The notes below the pieces were generated by a model. The model was not told the origin of the DNA and did not search any database. It saw only the letters and a list, made by a program, of their open reading frames with translations. The position numbers were made by a program, and so were the translations under genes. Shown here piece after piece: positions 25,222 through 33,555 of a DNA stretch of 64,000 bases. Numbering within the stretch: the stretch's first letter is position 1; each line of letters starts with the position of its first letter. The DNA is from Anaerotruncus rubiinfantis (GTDB lineage: Bacteria; Bacillota; Clostridia; Oscillospirales; Ruminococcaceae). Where the stretch lies: contig NZ_FKLA01000009.1 of the NCBI RefSeq assembly GCF_900078395.1, forward strand, positions 1,316,614 through 1,380,613, read 5' to 3'.

Positions 25222-26301
25222 ATGAAAACATTCGCAATTTTTGGAACGGGAAATGTCGCGCAGACATTGGCTGTTGACATGAAACTTGCCGGCCATACCG
25301 TTCGCCTCTGCGCGCCGGAAAATCTGGCGCATCGAATCGAGAATCTCTTCAAAAACCCGGAACTGGAAAGCATCGGCAAGATCAAGGGAAAAGCCGCGCT
25401 TGATCTCGTTACAGCGGATGTGGAGAAAGCCGTTAGGGGAGCCGACTATATTTGTATATGCGTTCCAGGACATCGTCAGGAAGAATATGCTCGCTTTTTG
25501 AAAGGACATCTTTCGTCAAGTCAGATCGTATTTACGTTTGCAAGCTGCTTATCATCTTTGGTATATCGCAAGATCTGGGGTGATGAAAACTGCCCCGTAA
25601 TGGCTGAAACAAATGTGCCGCCCTACAGCACCAGGGTGATAGCGCCTGGTAAAGTACATGTATATGCGTTCCACCTGGGAGGAATCGCGTTCTTCCCGGC
25701 GTCTGCATCGGAAAAATGCTATGAAGACATCAAAAACAACTTTTATCCGTTCCCCACGCTTTATAAGGATGATCTTGAATGCGCGCTCAGCTTATGCAAC
25801 CCTTGCACGCACCCGGGAGCCTGCCTTACAAACCTGAGTAATATTGAGAGACCCCAATCAAAATTTTTCCTGTATGAGCACGGGTTCACACCTTCCGGCC
25901 TCAAAATAGACGTCGGCCTCAATAAAGAACGGCATCAGCTTGCCAACGCGCTGGGGTATCAGGTGCATGCCCTTGAAGATTTTTGCGGTGTGGAAGGGGA
26001 ATTGACTTGGGAAGGCATCTATAGCATGGGGCATGGCTCCTATGGGATGACTTCGATCGAGGGGCCCAATGATGTTTACGATCGCTATATGACCGAGGAC
26101 GTTCCCTTCATCCTGCTTTGCTGGGGAAGCCTTTCCGCACAACTGGGCCTTAAGACGCCGGTGATCGACTCGCTGGTAACGCTTTTCAGCCTGGTCCATG
26201 AGATAGACTGGAGCAAAGAAGGGAAGACAGTTGATAAACTTGGATTGGATGGAAAAACCGCTGAACAGATGATTCGCTATGTGCGCACAGGGGAATTTTA
26301 G
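25222..26301 (+). CDS. Opine dehydrogenase family (NAD/NADP octopine/nopaline dehydrogenase)
   Basis: The 359-residue protein has an N-terminal NAD(P) fold (IFGTGNVAQTLAVDMKLAGH, residues 6-25). Its PF02317-type C-terminal domain contains NPCTHPGACLTN with the probable catalytic His197, FYEEG-like FLYEHGFTPSG, NKERHQLANALG and RYMTEDVPF with Asp293. The His/Asp pair and the length fit characterised N-(1-carboxyethyl)amino-acid dehydrogenases. Such enzymes interconvert an opine with an amino acid plus a 2-oxo acid. Neighbouring TRAP and amino-acid-degrading genes suggest the catabolic direction. ATGs at 25210, 25213 and 25222 are possible starts; 25222 gives MKTFAIFG. Confidence 0.85.
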   Translation: MKTFAIFGTGNVAQTLAVDMKLAGHTVRLCAPENLAHRIENLFKNPELESIGKIKGKAALDLVTADVEKAVRGADYICICVPGHRQEEYARFLKGHLSSSQIVFTFASCLSSLVYRKIWGDENCPVMAETNVPPYSTRVIAPGKVHVYAFHLGGIAFFPASASEKCYEDIKNNFYPFPTLYKDDLECALSLCNPCTHPGACLTNLSNIERPQSKFFLYEHGFTPSGLKIDVGLNKERHQLANALGYQVHALEDFCGVEGELTWEGIYSMGHGSYGMTSIEGPNDVYDRYMTEDVPFILLCWGSLSAQLGLKTPVIDSLVTLFSLVHEIDWSKEGKTVDKLGLDGKTAEQMIRYVRTGEF

Positions 26302-26400
26302 CATTTAGATTTAATTCTGTGTCGGTCATTCACGGCGAGTTACCGAGCAGGTCTGTTATCTAACATACTTATATTGATGTAGTTGTGAGGGAATGCAAAA

Positions 26401-27033
26401 TTGGAAAGTGTAAAATTAGTGGACAACCCGGTTGCGGTAACAGAGAAAAAGAGAGAGATCGGTGATCCGGGCCCAGGGTTGACGTTTATCTTTTCCATGT
26501 TGGCAATATGCTTCTGGGGCAGTTCCCAAGGGCTTTATTCTGGTCAGTCAGTCTTGGCGATGGGTATTGTACAGCTTGCTTGTTACATACCTTATCTCAT
26601 CAGTACGGTTCTGTACTATCTCAAAGGCGATACACTTAACGCAGCAATTTTTATGATCTTTTCTACGCTTTTTGGCGGTGTGGGTGGAGGGCTCAACATA
26701 GCGGCAGGTATTGGCCAGTTGAAGGGATTCGAGCTGTCCCCAGAGATATCCGCAATTCCTTATTTCTGTAGCGCGGTTGCCGTAGTTCCACTTCTTATCT
26801 GTGTTAGGAAGAAAGCAAGCGCTACCACATTCCTTTGTTTCTCAGCGGTAGTGATATTTTTGACATTGCCGATGCTTGTTACATATGGGGTTCTGCCGGC
26901 GGAAGGCACAAATACCGTGATCAAGTATTTATATCTATTCGTTGCCGTAGGCGGATTTTATACAATGTTCAACGCGCTTTTAGTGGCTGGAGGCTGCAAG
27001 CCTTTACCGGAAGGAAAACCGTTATTCAAGTAA
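26401..27033 (+). CDS. AceTr (GPR1/FUN34/SatP)-type membrane transporter
   Basis: Starts at TTG (26401) after GAGGGAATG; no better ATG is nearby. The 210-residue product has about six hydrophobic helices. Its N-terminal GDPGPGLTFIF resembles the NPAPLGL signature of acetate/succinate transporters. VLAMGIVQLACYI and the C-terminal GGFYTMFNALLVAGGCKPLP match the second family region. Such proteins carry acetate, succinate or similar small monocarboxylates with protons. Placed after the opine dehydrogenase gene, it may export the acid end product or move a 2-oxo acid. The signature is divergent, so the substrate is uncertain. Confidence 0.65.
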   Translation: MESVKLVDNPVAVTEKKREIGDPGPGLTFIFSMLAICFWGSSQGLYSGQSVLAMGIVQLACYIPYLISTVLYYLKGDTLNAAIFMIFSTLFGGVGGGLNIAAGIGQLKGFELSPEISAIPYFCSAVAVVPLLICVRKKASATTFLCFSAVVIFLTLPMLVTYGVLPAEGTNTVIKYLYLFVAVGGFYTMFNALLVAGGCKPLPEGKPLFK

Positions 27034-27238
27034 GAATCTGTATTCACAGGTATTTAAAAATAAAAATCATTGCGATGGTCTGTTTTGTACTGAACACGAA
27101 TTAAAAAGCAATTGAACATTGCTTTCCCCCCTGGATGTGGGACAAGCAAAAACCAGGATTTTTTAATCAGCGATCAGCATGTGTTCGCAAAAAATGAACT
27201 TATTTTTGGCCAATACTATAACAAAAGGAGAGAATGGA

Positions 27239-28315
27239 ATGAAAAAGATACTTGCGCTGCTTCTATCTACGGTACTGATCATTGGCATTTCTGGATGCGT
27301 TCAAAAAGACGAAGCTACAAGTTTATCAAAGAGCCCATCAACGAGTGCGGCAGGCGCAATCAAAGAAGACTCCATTGTCCTGACATACGGGCAACTAGGC
27401 GATAATAGTGAAAACGATTATATGTCGAGGTATTCCAATCGATTTATGGAGCTTGTCGAAGAGCGCACCAACGGGCAGATTGTTTTTGACTTTTATCCCA
27501 ACAACCAATTGGGCAGTGAACAGTCCATGCTGGATCAAATCGTGTCCGGGTCGTTGGACTTTGCACCGATATCTTCAACAGTTACGGCTTCTATCTATCC
27601 TGACTTTTCAATTTATGTGATGCCTTTTGCATTTTCCAATCACGAGGAGTTTCGAGCTGCGCAAAACGCAGGTGCCTTTAGCAATCTGGAAGCCATAACG
27701 TCAGAAGGACCGGTCCGATTGGTCTCCCCCATGGTGATTTCATTCAGAGGTTTGTCCAACACAAAACGTGAAATACGCCATGCAGACGATATGAAAGGTT
27801 TGAGCTTCCGTGTCGTTGCCGGTGAAATTTATGCCGATGCATACAATGCGTTGGGGGCGACTACTTCTACTATTACATTTAGTGAATTGTATACTGCTCT
27901 ACAGCAGGGAGTCATAGACGGGGAAGACAATCCTCTTTTGTATGTGATGCAGTATAAGTTCTATGAACAGGAACGCTTCCATACTCAATTAGGTATGTTC
28001 ATGAGCGTAAATCCCCTCATTATGTCCGAAAAGGTACTGGATAAAATTACTCCCGAACAGTATGAGATCATTAAGCAGTGCGCTAGAGAGGCTGAGTCAT
28101 ACGGCGATGAAGAATTCAACAAAATCATGGATCAGGCCGCTGAGGAGTATGTAGCGGCAGGCGGCAAGGTGGTTTGGTTTGAGGATTTGACGGCGGAAGA
28201 GGTTCAGAGTTTTAAAGACGCGACTAAGCCTGTTTGGGATAAGTTCGCAAAACAGGTTGCTCCCGAGACTTATAAGGCATATATGGAAGCTCGTAAAAGT
28301 GTTGGATTGGATTAA
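27239..28315 (+). CDS. dctP: TRAP transporter substrate-binding lipoprotein (DctP family)
   Basis: The start ATG at 27239 follows AAAGGAGAGAATGGA. The 358-residue product has a lipoprotein signal ending LIIGISGC, then a DctP domain: GQLGDNSENDYMSRYSNRF, YPNNQLGSEQSMLDQIVSG (the conserved NxxLG region), a central arginine in LSFRVVAGEIY (where DctP proteins bind the substrate carboxylate), and TFSELYTALQQGVIDGEDNP. It captures a carboxylate outside the membrane for the DctQM subunits encoded next. A 165-base gap with no clear hairpin separates it from dctQ. Context with the opine dehydrogenase suggests an opine-like or amino-acid-derived ligand. Confidence 0.9.
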   Translation: MKKILALLLSTVLIIGISGCVQKDEATSLSKSPSTSAAGAIKEDSIVLTYGQLGDNSENDYMSRYSNRFMELVEERTNGQIVFDFYPNNQLGSEQSMLDQIVSGSLDFAPISSTVTASIYPDFSIYVMPFAFSNHEEFRAAQNAGAFSNLEAITSEGPVRLVSPMVISFRGLSNTKREIRHADDMKGLSFRVVAGEIYADAYNALGATTSTITFSELYTALQQGVIDGEDNPLLYVMQYKFYEQERFHTQLGMFMSVNPLIMSEKVLDKITPEQYEIIKQCAREAESYGDEEFNKIMDQAAEEYVAAGGKVVWFEDLTAEEVQSFKDATKPVWDKFAKQVAPETYKAYMEARKSVGLD

Positions 28316-28480
28316 TATGCATCCTGATCCAAACTGTCGATAAGATATTTGTTTATTTCCCCCTCCTGAGGCGGGGAAAATAAACAAATTGAAATCTACC
28401 GTTTAATTGTATAATGTTTTTGAATCACAAGGGTGGGGTCCTTGATGCGACTCTTCCCATAAAAAGGGGGCGCCAGTATT

Positions 28481-29029
28481 TTGCTCAAGAATCTTATTAC
28501 AAAAATCAGCAAACTGTATCAATCTGCAGAAACGATTTTTGTAGTTGCATTTACGATGTTTATAGGATGCGCAACCATATACACCATTATTATTCGTACC
28601 CTTGGAATGCAATCCTTTCGCTGGCTTGACGAAATGGGGCGAACCATGTTGATTATTACCACACTCATCGGAGCAAGCATGGCTGTTACCAAAGAGGGAC
28701 ATATGTCAGTTGATACACTATATGCCTTTCTAAGCAAACGAGTAGCGTTTTTGCTTAAGAGTATTACAAGCCTGATTTGCGGTGCGTTCTATATTTATCT
28801 GTTCTACTACACGGTCAATTTTACAATGTTGCAAGCACGCCTTAACAGGACAATGGAATCTCTTTTAGTCCCCATATATATCACCTGGATATTCATCTCC
28901 ATTGCTATCGTGACAATGGGAGCACGCTATATCATTCAGTCCTTTCGAAATCTCAAGCGCTTTATATACAATGATGTTCCCATTGAGGACAGCAACCTAT
29001 CTTTAGAGAGAGGGGATGACGTCCAATGA
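28481..29029 (+). CDS. dctQ: TRAP transporter small permease (DctQ family)
   Basis: Starts at TTG (28481) with AAAAAGGGGG upstream. The 182-residue product has four hydrophobic helices (about residues 22-45, 58-75, 92-112, 130-155) and the family block RWLDEMGRTMLIITTLIGAS followed by EGHMSVD. DctQ binds DctM to make the membrane part of the Na-coupled TRAP importer. Its stop overlaps the dctM ATG by four bases (ATGA), so the two permease subunits are translated in coupling. Confidence 0.88.
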   Translation: MLKNLITKISKLYQSAETIFVVAFTMFIGCATIYTIIIRTLGMQSFRWLDEMGRTMLIITTLIGASMAVTKEGHMSVDTLYAFLSKRVAFLLKSITSLICGAFYIYLFYYTVNFTMLQARLNRTMESLLVPIYITWIFISIAIVTMGARYIIQSFRNLKRFIYNDVPIEDSNLSLERGDDVQ

Positions 29030-30297
29030 TCAGCATTGTCCTTATTGTGTTTTTTCTGTTTCTGATAATCGGTGTACCTATTGCCCATACAGTGATGATT
29101 GCTTCTACAGTTGGAGCTATGGGAGGCGGAAGCGATGCCACAATTGTGATTCAGCAACTCTTTGAAGGATTAAATAGTTATACGCTGTTGGCTGTTCCGT
29201 TCTTCATCATTTCAGGAAATATTGCCGCAAACGGTAATACTTCTTCTGGAATTGTAAATACAATCAACGCTTTTTTAGGCAGATTCAAGGGTGGTTTAGG
29301 TATTGCTACGATTTTTGCCTGTGTCTTTTTTGGGGCTGTAACAGGCTCAGCCATCGCGACAGTCGTTGCGATCGGCGCACTGATGCTTCCGCAGCTGTTG
29401 GAACGCGGCTATCCGAGAGGTCTGTGTTTGGGTATTATTACTGCTTCGGGGACGTTGGGCGTCATGATACCGCCCAGTATTGCAATGCTATTGGTATCTG
29501 TGGCGATGGGATCTTCTGTCAGCAAGCAGTTCCTCGCCGGCTTTTTACCGGGGCTTATTACTGCACTTGGGTTCAGTCTGTATACCTGGTACAGAGCCAA
29601 AAGGCTGAAGATTCCTGTAGAACCAGCTGTCCCGTTCTTTGAAAAGCTGCGTGTCGTGAAGAAAAGTATTTGGGCGTTAATGTTCCCGGTGATTATTCTT
29701 GGCGGGATTTATTCCGGGGTGGCGACACCGACTGAAGCAGCCATTATTTCCGTTTTTTATGTGTTGCTCGTTGAATTGCTCATTTATAAAACAATGACGA
29801 TTAAGCAAATATTCACTACGATCAAAGATTCGATTGTGAGTGCTGCGGTACTTACGATTACCGTTGCGACTGCAAGGGTTTTTGTATGGTATTTGACAAC
29901 CCAAAGAATCCCGACAAAGTTATTCAATTTTATTATTGAATATATTGACAATGGCTATACATTGCTATTTTGTCTCGTTCTTCTATTCATTATCGCTGGG
30001 TGTTTCGTCGAAGTCTCAAGCGTTGTGATTATTTTGGGTCCCGTGTTATTGAATGTATTAAACCATTTTGATATCAACCTGATCCACTTCGGTATTATTG
30101 CGATTATGTGTGCTCAGATTGGCTTTATATCTCCTCCTTACGGGATCTGCCTGTTTGTGTCAATGAAGGTAGGAAAAGCGTCGCTTGTGGAAGTTATACG
30201 CGGTACTGCGCCATTTCTCATTATCATGGTCCTCTGCACTGCGCTGTTTATTATGGTTCCGGAAATTAGCTTGTTCCTTCCCAATTTGTTTAGTTGA
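29026..30297 (+). CDS. dctM: TRAP transporter large permease (DctM family)
   Basis: The 423-residue product has about twelve hydrophobic segments and clear DctM blocks: GVPIAHTVMIASTVGA, LLAVPFFIISGNIAANG, AVTGSAIATVVAIGALMLPQ and GTLGVMIPPSIAMLLVSVAM. FISPPYGICLFVSMKVGK follows near the C-terminus. It is the transport channel of the TRAP system driven by sodium. It directly overlaps dctQ and is the last transporter gene before the desulfidase-like gene, which has its own leader. Confidence 0.92.
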   Translation: MISIVLIVFFLFLIIGVPIAHTVMIASTVGAMGGGSDATIVIQQLFEGLNSYTLLAVPFFIISGNIAANGNTSSGIVNTINAFLGRFKGGLGIATIFACVFFGAVTGSAIATVVAIGALMLPQLLERGYPRGLCLGIITASGTLGVMIPPSIAMLLVSVAMGSSVSKQFLAGFLPGLITALGFSLYTWYRAKRLKIPVEPAVPFFEKLRVVKKSIWALMFPVIILGGIYSGVATPTEAAIISVFYVLLVELLIYKTMTIKQIFTTIKDSIVSAAVLTITVATARVFVWYLTTQRIPTKLFNFIIEYIDNGYTLLFCLVLLFIIAGCFVEVSSVVIILGPVLLNVLNHFDINLIHFGIIAIMCAQIGFISPPYGICLFVSMKVGKASLVEVIRGTAPFLIIMVLCTALFIMVPEISLFLPNLFS

Positions 30298-30550
30298 AAA
30301 AATCTGCCCGCTCTGCCATCCCATCATGAGCGAGTCCCCCTTGTCACCATTATAGAATGAGAACGAGAATTACAGGTAATTTAGTCGACAGCCTATAGCA
30401 GCGGATGAAGGATTCCTTTCCGAGCAACCTTTTTACAAAAATCGAAATATGTTTTCCACTCCCCGCGGGTTAACGTATATCAAATTGTCCAGGTCATTTT
30501 TATCATGGTTGATATCCTTTTTCCCTGTATCGTCCCTTGCTACAATTTTA

Positions 30551-30621
30551 TACATAATGTACAAAAACATTGCGAAGGCCTGCAGCTATGTTCTGTTTTG
30601 TGACTTTCGCAGAATGAAAGG
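30551..30621 (+). promoter_or_regulatory. Leader shared with the opine dehydrogenase gene, upstream of desulfidase-like gene
   Basis: TACATAATGTA (30551-30561) sits in TTTTA...CAAAA context, followed by ACATTGCGAAGGCC (30568-30580). After a 23-base loop comes CTTTCGCAGAA, which can pair with TGCGAAGG, and then AAAGGAATGG. The order and wording copy the leader at 25132-25209. The preceding 30298-30545 shows no gene and no clear terminator. Confidence 0.55.
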
Positions 30622-30634
30622 AATGGTCGTACTT

Positions 30635-31948
30635 ATGAAAAAGACAATCTTCCAAGACATCCTTGAAAAGGAAACCTCTCTGGCGCTGGGATGCACAGAG
30701 CCGATGCTGTTTGCCTTAGGCGGAGCGATTGCCCGCAAATATGTTCCGGGTGAAATCAAAAAAGTGGAGATGGAAGGCTGCGGCCTGATCGTCATGGGCG
30801 TTCAGAAAGTGGGCGTTCCCAACACAGGCGGCAAGACTGGCGCATTTATTGCGACTGCCTGCGGGCTGATCGCCGGGGATCCCGACGCGGGCAAACAGGC
30901 CCTGCATTCGGTCACGCCTGCGGATGTAAAGGCCGCGGAGGAACTGATTAAAAAGGCCGATTTCAGCCTGGAAATGGACAACAGCACTGGCAGGCAGGTT
31001 TACACAAAGATGACCGTGTCTTCGGATGAGAATACCGTAACGCTTATCTTTGAGGATAAACATGACAAATGCGTTTATATCGAAGCGGACGGGAAAGTTA
31101 TCAAGGACGAACGCACGCCCTTGGCCGAACAGGTCAACCCCTACAAGGACATTGACTGGAATACGTTCACCATCGAAGGAATCTGGGATTTCTGCCAAAA
31201 TTGCGACATCAGCTTCATTGCGAAAATGAAAGAAGCGATCGCGGCAAACAAACGGCTTACCGAGGATGGGCTCAATAACCCGCGCGGCATACAGGTTGCA
31301 CGCACCCTGCGTGATAATATCAAGAATGGCCAGTTGGCGGACAGCGAATTTACCCAGGCCGTGATTTGGGGCACCGCAGGCGTGGACGCCCGGATGGGCG
31401 GCAGCGACTATCCGGCTATGATGAGCATGTGCAGCGGCAACCAGGGCACCATCATCACCATGACGGCATGGGGCGCTGCGCAGTATCTGGGCTTGAGCGA
31501 AGAGAAAACCATGCGCGCCGTCGCATTTGGGTATCTAATCAACGTATTCCTGAAATACAATACCAAGGAACTGGCCTACATGGGTCCCATGTGTTATTGC
31601 GCTTCCACGGCGTCCCAGGCGGCTATGGCAGGAGTTGCATTTCTACATAACATGAGCGCGAAACAGATCAACGATCTGCTTGTCACCGGGGTAACCTGCT
31701 GGTCCGGCATCATCTGCGACGGTGCCAAGAATAGTTGCGCTTTCAGAGTCAGCACTGCTTTGTTCGGTGGCCTCCAGGCCTTGATGCTCGCAGAAAAAGG
31801 TCTCAGGACTGACGGCAGCGACGGGTTCGCCCATGAAAGTGCCGCTATTACAATGCAAAATCTTTACCGTATGCAGAAAGATGTCATGTACAACAAGATG
31901 GATGCCGTTGTATGGGATATCTTTAAAGAGCAGCGTGAAATCCGTTAG
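30635..31948 (+). CDS. L-cysteine desulfidase / UPF0597 family (CyuA-YhaM-like)
   Basis: The start at 30635 (MKKTIFQDILEKE) is the family start; in-frame ATGs just upstream are possible. The 437-residue product shows the family blocks LALGCTEP (cluster Cys about residue 20), GCGLIVMGVQKVGVPNTGG, and AGVDARMGGSDYPAMMSMCS. Near the C-terminus it has GPMCYCASTASQAAMAG and GIICDGAKNSCA with two further likely 4Fe-4S cysteines. Relatives break down L-cysteine to pyruvate, sulfide and ammonia or act as serine-dehydratase-like enzymes. On this island it may degrade the amino acid released by the opine dehydrogenase. The shared leader supports that link. Confidence 0.88.
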   Translation: MKKTIFQDILEKETSLALGCTEPMLFALGGAIARKYVPGEIKKVEMEGCGLIVMGVQKVGVPNTGGKTGAFIATACGLIAGDPDAGKQALHSVTPADVKAAEELIKKADFSLEMDNSTGRQVYTKMTVSSDENTVTLIFEDKHDKCVYIEADGKVIKDERTPLAEQVNPYKDIDWNTFTIEGIWDFCQNCDISFIAKMKEAIAANKRLTEDGLNNPRGIQVARTLRDNIKNGQLADSEFTQAVIWGTAGVDARMGGSDYPAMMSMCSGNQGTIITMTAWGAAQYLGLSEEKTMRAVAFGYLINVFLKYNTKELAYMGPMCYCASTASQAAMAGVAFLHNMSAKQINDLLVTGVTCWSGIICDGAKNSCAFRVSTALFGGLQALMLAEKGLRTDGSDGFAHESAAITMQNLYRMQKDVMYNKMDAVVWDIFKEQREIR

Positions 31949-32118
31949 TTTATCGGTTCGATATCAAGATAATCGGGATAGTGCCGAATGACAGTTTTTT
32001 GACATCCTGAGACCATTCCCAAATGAACTGTGCTACTGTACCAAGGGGAAAAGATAGTTGCAGAGCCCCTGCTGTAGGATAGAAGTGCAGCGGGGACTTT
32101 ACTAGGTCAAGAAAATAT

Positions 32119-32313
32119 ATGGCAATCAAAAAGTACTACGAAGAAATGGAAAGCCTGTATCAGGAAGGATACAGTTACTGGGAAATAGAAGAAAGGTAAG
32201 GATTCACCAAAGAATAGATTAAAAAATGCTTGCGAAGGTTTTTACGCAAGGGCCAGAGAAACAGCAAGCTACAAAAAACATGTATCGAAGTAGCCAATCG
32301 TTCACATCTTTGA
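32119..32313 (+). pseudogene. IS transposase OrfA-like HTH remnant with two nonsense codons
   Basis: From ATG 32119 the frame reads MAIKKYYEEMESLYQEGYSY then WEIEER, a TAA at 32197, GFTKE, a TAG at 32215, then IKKCLRRFLRKGQRNSK, ending at TGA 32311-32313. Ignoring the two stops this is a continuous helix-turn-helix domain of the kind at the start of IS3/IS150-type OrfA proteins. The rest of the 31949-32443 gap has no other gene; TGAACTGTGCTACTGTACC near 32022 could be an element end. Confidence 0.6.
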
Positions 32314-32443
32314 TTGTATTCAAAGAAACTCAGGCTTGGTACCGTTCGAAATACAACGTTCCTTTGCGTAATTCCACGTGATCCTGCTCTTGGTGGCTTT
32401 TTTCTCTTGGTGCCGTTCATGCGCCAGTGGATAGTTGTTGTGG

Positions 32444-33012
32444 CCGTCTGAATGGGAGCATCCGCGCATATAGATACCATGAGGTGATCGTATGTACAGG
32501 GTATATTCGCGAAGGGCAGTCCTTCCGGCGGTGGGGTGCATTCTGCTGGGGGTTCTGCTGCTGTTCGGTGTGGCGGGCCGTGCGATGCACACCTCCGCCG
32601 CGAAACGGGAATTGCCGGTTTATTCAGTGGATACCGAGGAAAAAGTCGCGGCGCTCGGGATCAACTGTGCCTGGGATGACAGCGACATCGACAAGCTGAT
32701 CGGGTTACTTGACGAACGCAAAATCAAGGCGACCTTTTTCCTGGTGGGCGACTGGTGCAAAAAATATCCGGAAGCGGCCAAAAAACTGTCCGCGGCCGGG
32801 CATGAGCTTGGAAGCCATTCCAATACCCATCCCGATATGACGAAGCTTGGCCGGGAGGAGATCGTAAAGGAGCTTGACGATTCAAAACGGATCATTGAGG
32901 AAACGACCGGACAGAAGCTGCATCTCTTCCGGGCTCCGTCCGGTGCATATAACGATATGGTGATCTCGACTGCGCGTGCCCTTGGCTGGGAGGCTATTCA
33001 ATGGTCCAACGA
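32444..33012 (+). repeat. Right copy of the ~568-bp direct repeat
   Basis: Matches 22600-23167 with three substitutions and one extra A. It covers the upstream region and the first two thirds of the intact deacetylase gene. The upstream TTGTTGTG also matches except for one added G, so the homologous stretch may begin a few bases earlier. Confidence 0.92.
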
Positions 33013-33247
33013 TTCGGTTGACTGGAAGACACCGCCAGTGGAAGAGATGGTGGAGAAGGTATGCGGCCGGGCCGCCCCGGGGGATATCATGCTTTGGCAC
33101 GCAGGCAAGGCAAACACCCCCGCCGCGCTGGCACAAACACTCGACCAGCTCACGACACGGGGTTACCATTTTGTCACGGTTGGAGAACTTATATACCCCG
33201 CGCCGTATACCATTGATCACACCGGTCGGCAATCTCCCAAAATGTAA
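32492..33247 (+). CDS. Polysaccharide (peptidoglycan/chitooligosaccharide) deacetylase, intact copy
   Basis: The 251-residue protein has an N-terminal signal anchor (about residues 10-32) and a NodB-type carbohydrate esterase 4 domain. The catalytic region reads CAWDDSDIDKLIGLL (the expected TFDD Asp pair appears as WDDS), then ATFFLVGDWC, and GHELGSHSNTHPDMTKL with the metal-binding HxxxH. FRAPSGAYND, VQWS-like IQWSNDSVDWKTP, and GDIMLWHAG complete it. It resembles sporulation PdaB-like deacetylases acting outside the membrane on peptidoglycan. Its own terminator follows. The 5' two thirds duplicate 22648-23167. Confidence 0.9.
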   Translation: MYRVYSRRAVLPAVGCILLGVLLLFGVAGRAMHTSAAKRELPVYSVDTEEKVAALGINCAWDDSDIDKLIGLLDERKIKATFFLVGDWCKKYPEAAKKLSAAGHELGSHSNTHPDMTKLGREEIVKELDDSKRIIEETTGQKLHLFRAPSGAYNDMVISTARALGWEAIQWSNDSVDWKTPPVEEMVEKVCGRAAPGDIMLWHAGKANTPAALAQTLDQLTTRGYHFVTVGELIYPAPYTIDHTGRQSPKM

Positions 33248-33290
33248 CAGAAGCCCCGGACAGGAATTCCTGTCCGGGGCTTCTGTTTTT
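33246..33290 (+). terminator. Intrinsic terminator of the deacetylase gene
   Basis: ACAGAAGCCCCGGACAGGAA pairs perfectly with TTCCTGTCCGGGGCTTCTGT, followed by a T-run. Confidence 0.9.
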
Positions 33291-33338
33291 CCAATTAACC
33301 CCTGATTTTGCCAGTGAAGTGAAGAATATTTCGGAAAA

Positions 33339-33355
33339 ATTGAAAGCGCTTCGAA
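33339..33355. promoter_or_regulatory. LacI-family/cre-like operator, distal site
   Basis: TTGAAAGCGCTTCGAA is a palindrome with the central AAGCGCTT core of LacI/CcpA-type operators, located about 75 bases upstream of the -35 box of the second TRAP operon. Confidence 0.55.
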
Positions 33356-33413
33356 ATTTATATGGATAATTAATATAATAATATAATTAAAAGTAAATTA
33401 TTAATATGATATA

Positions 33414-33442
33414 TTGACAAAAATAAATCCATATGATATAGT
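33414..33442 (+). promoter_or_regulatory. Sigma-A promoter of the second TRAP operon
   Basis: TTGACA (33414-33419) and TATAGT (33437-33442) are 17 bases apart in an AT-rich region, giving a start point near 33449 and a leader of about 105 bases before the dctP ATG. Confidence 0.75.
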
Positions 33443-33456
33443 TTTGATTAAATCAA

Positions 33457-33474
33457 TTAGAAAGCGTTTTCAAA
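33457..33474. promoter_or_regulatory. LacI-family/cre-like operator, proximal site
   Basis: TTAGAAAGCGTTTTCAAA fits a LacI/CcpA operator and lies just after the predicted transcription start, a position suited to blocking RNA polymerase. The LacI-family gene at 39220 or CcpA could bind. Confidence 0.6.
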
Positions 33475-33555
33475 ACATTACCCTTCTTAAAATGTGATTT
33501 TTGCCCTTGGAGAGGGGCTTTAATAACTACTACTAAATTAAAAGGAGCAGAAGAA

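Larger units (their letters stand above)
23168..32443. mobile_element. Putative genomic island between deacetylase repeats
   Basis: The stretch begins exactly where the left repeat ends and finishes where the right repeat begins. It holds an IS200-type relic at its left edge, an IS-type HTH relic near its right edge, and a metabolic cargo of LysR, opine-dehydrogenase-family enzyme, AceTr-type transporter, TRAP transporter and desulfidase-like enzyme. Much of the cargo is visibly AT-richer than trxB or the aro operon. No integrase or relaxase gene is visible. Recombination between the repeats would restore trxB next to an intact deacetylase gene. Confidence 0.7.

Noticed and set aside
22600..33012. 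Interpretation as a prophage or conjugative element
   Set aside because: No phage structural, integrase, relaxase or secretion genes are visible between the repeats.
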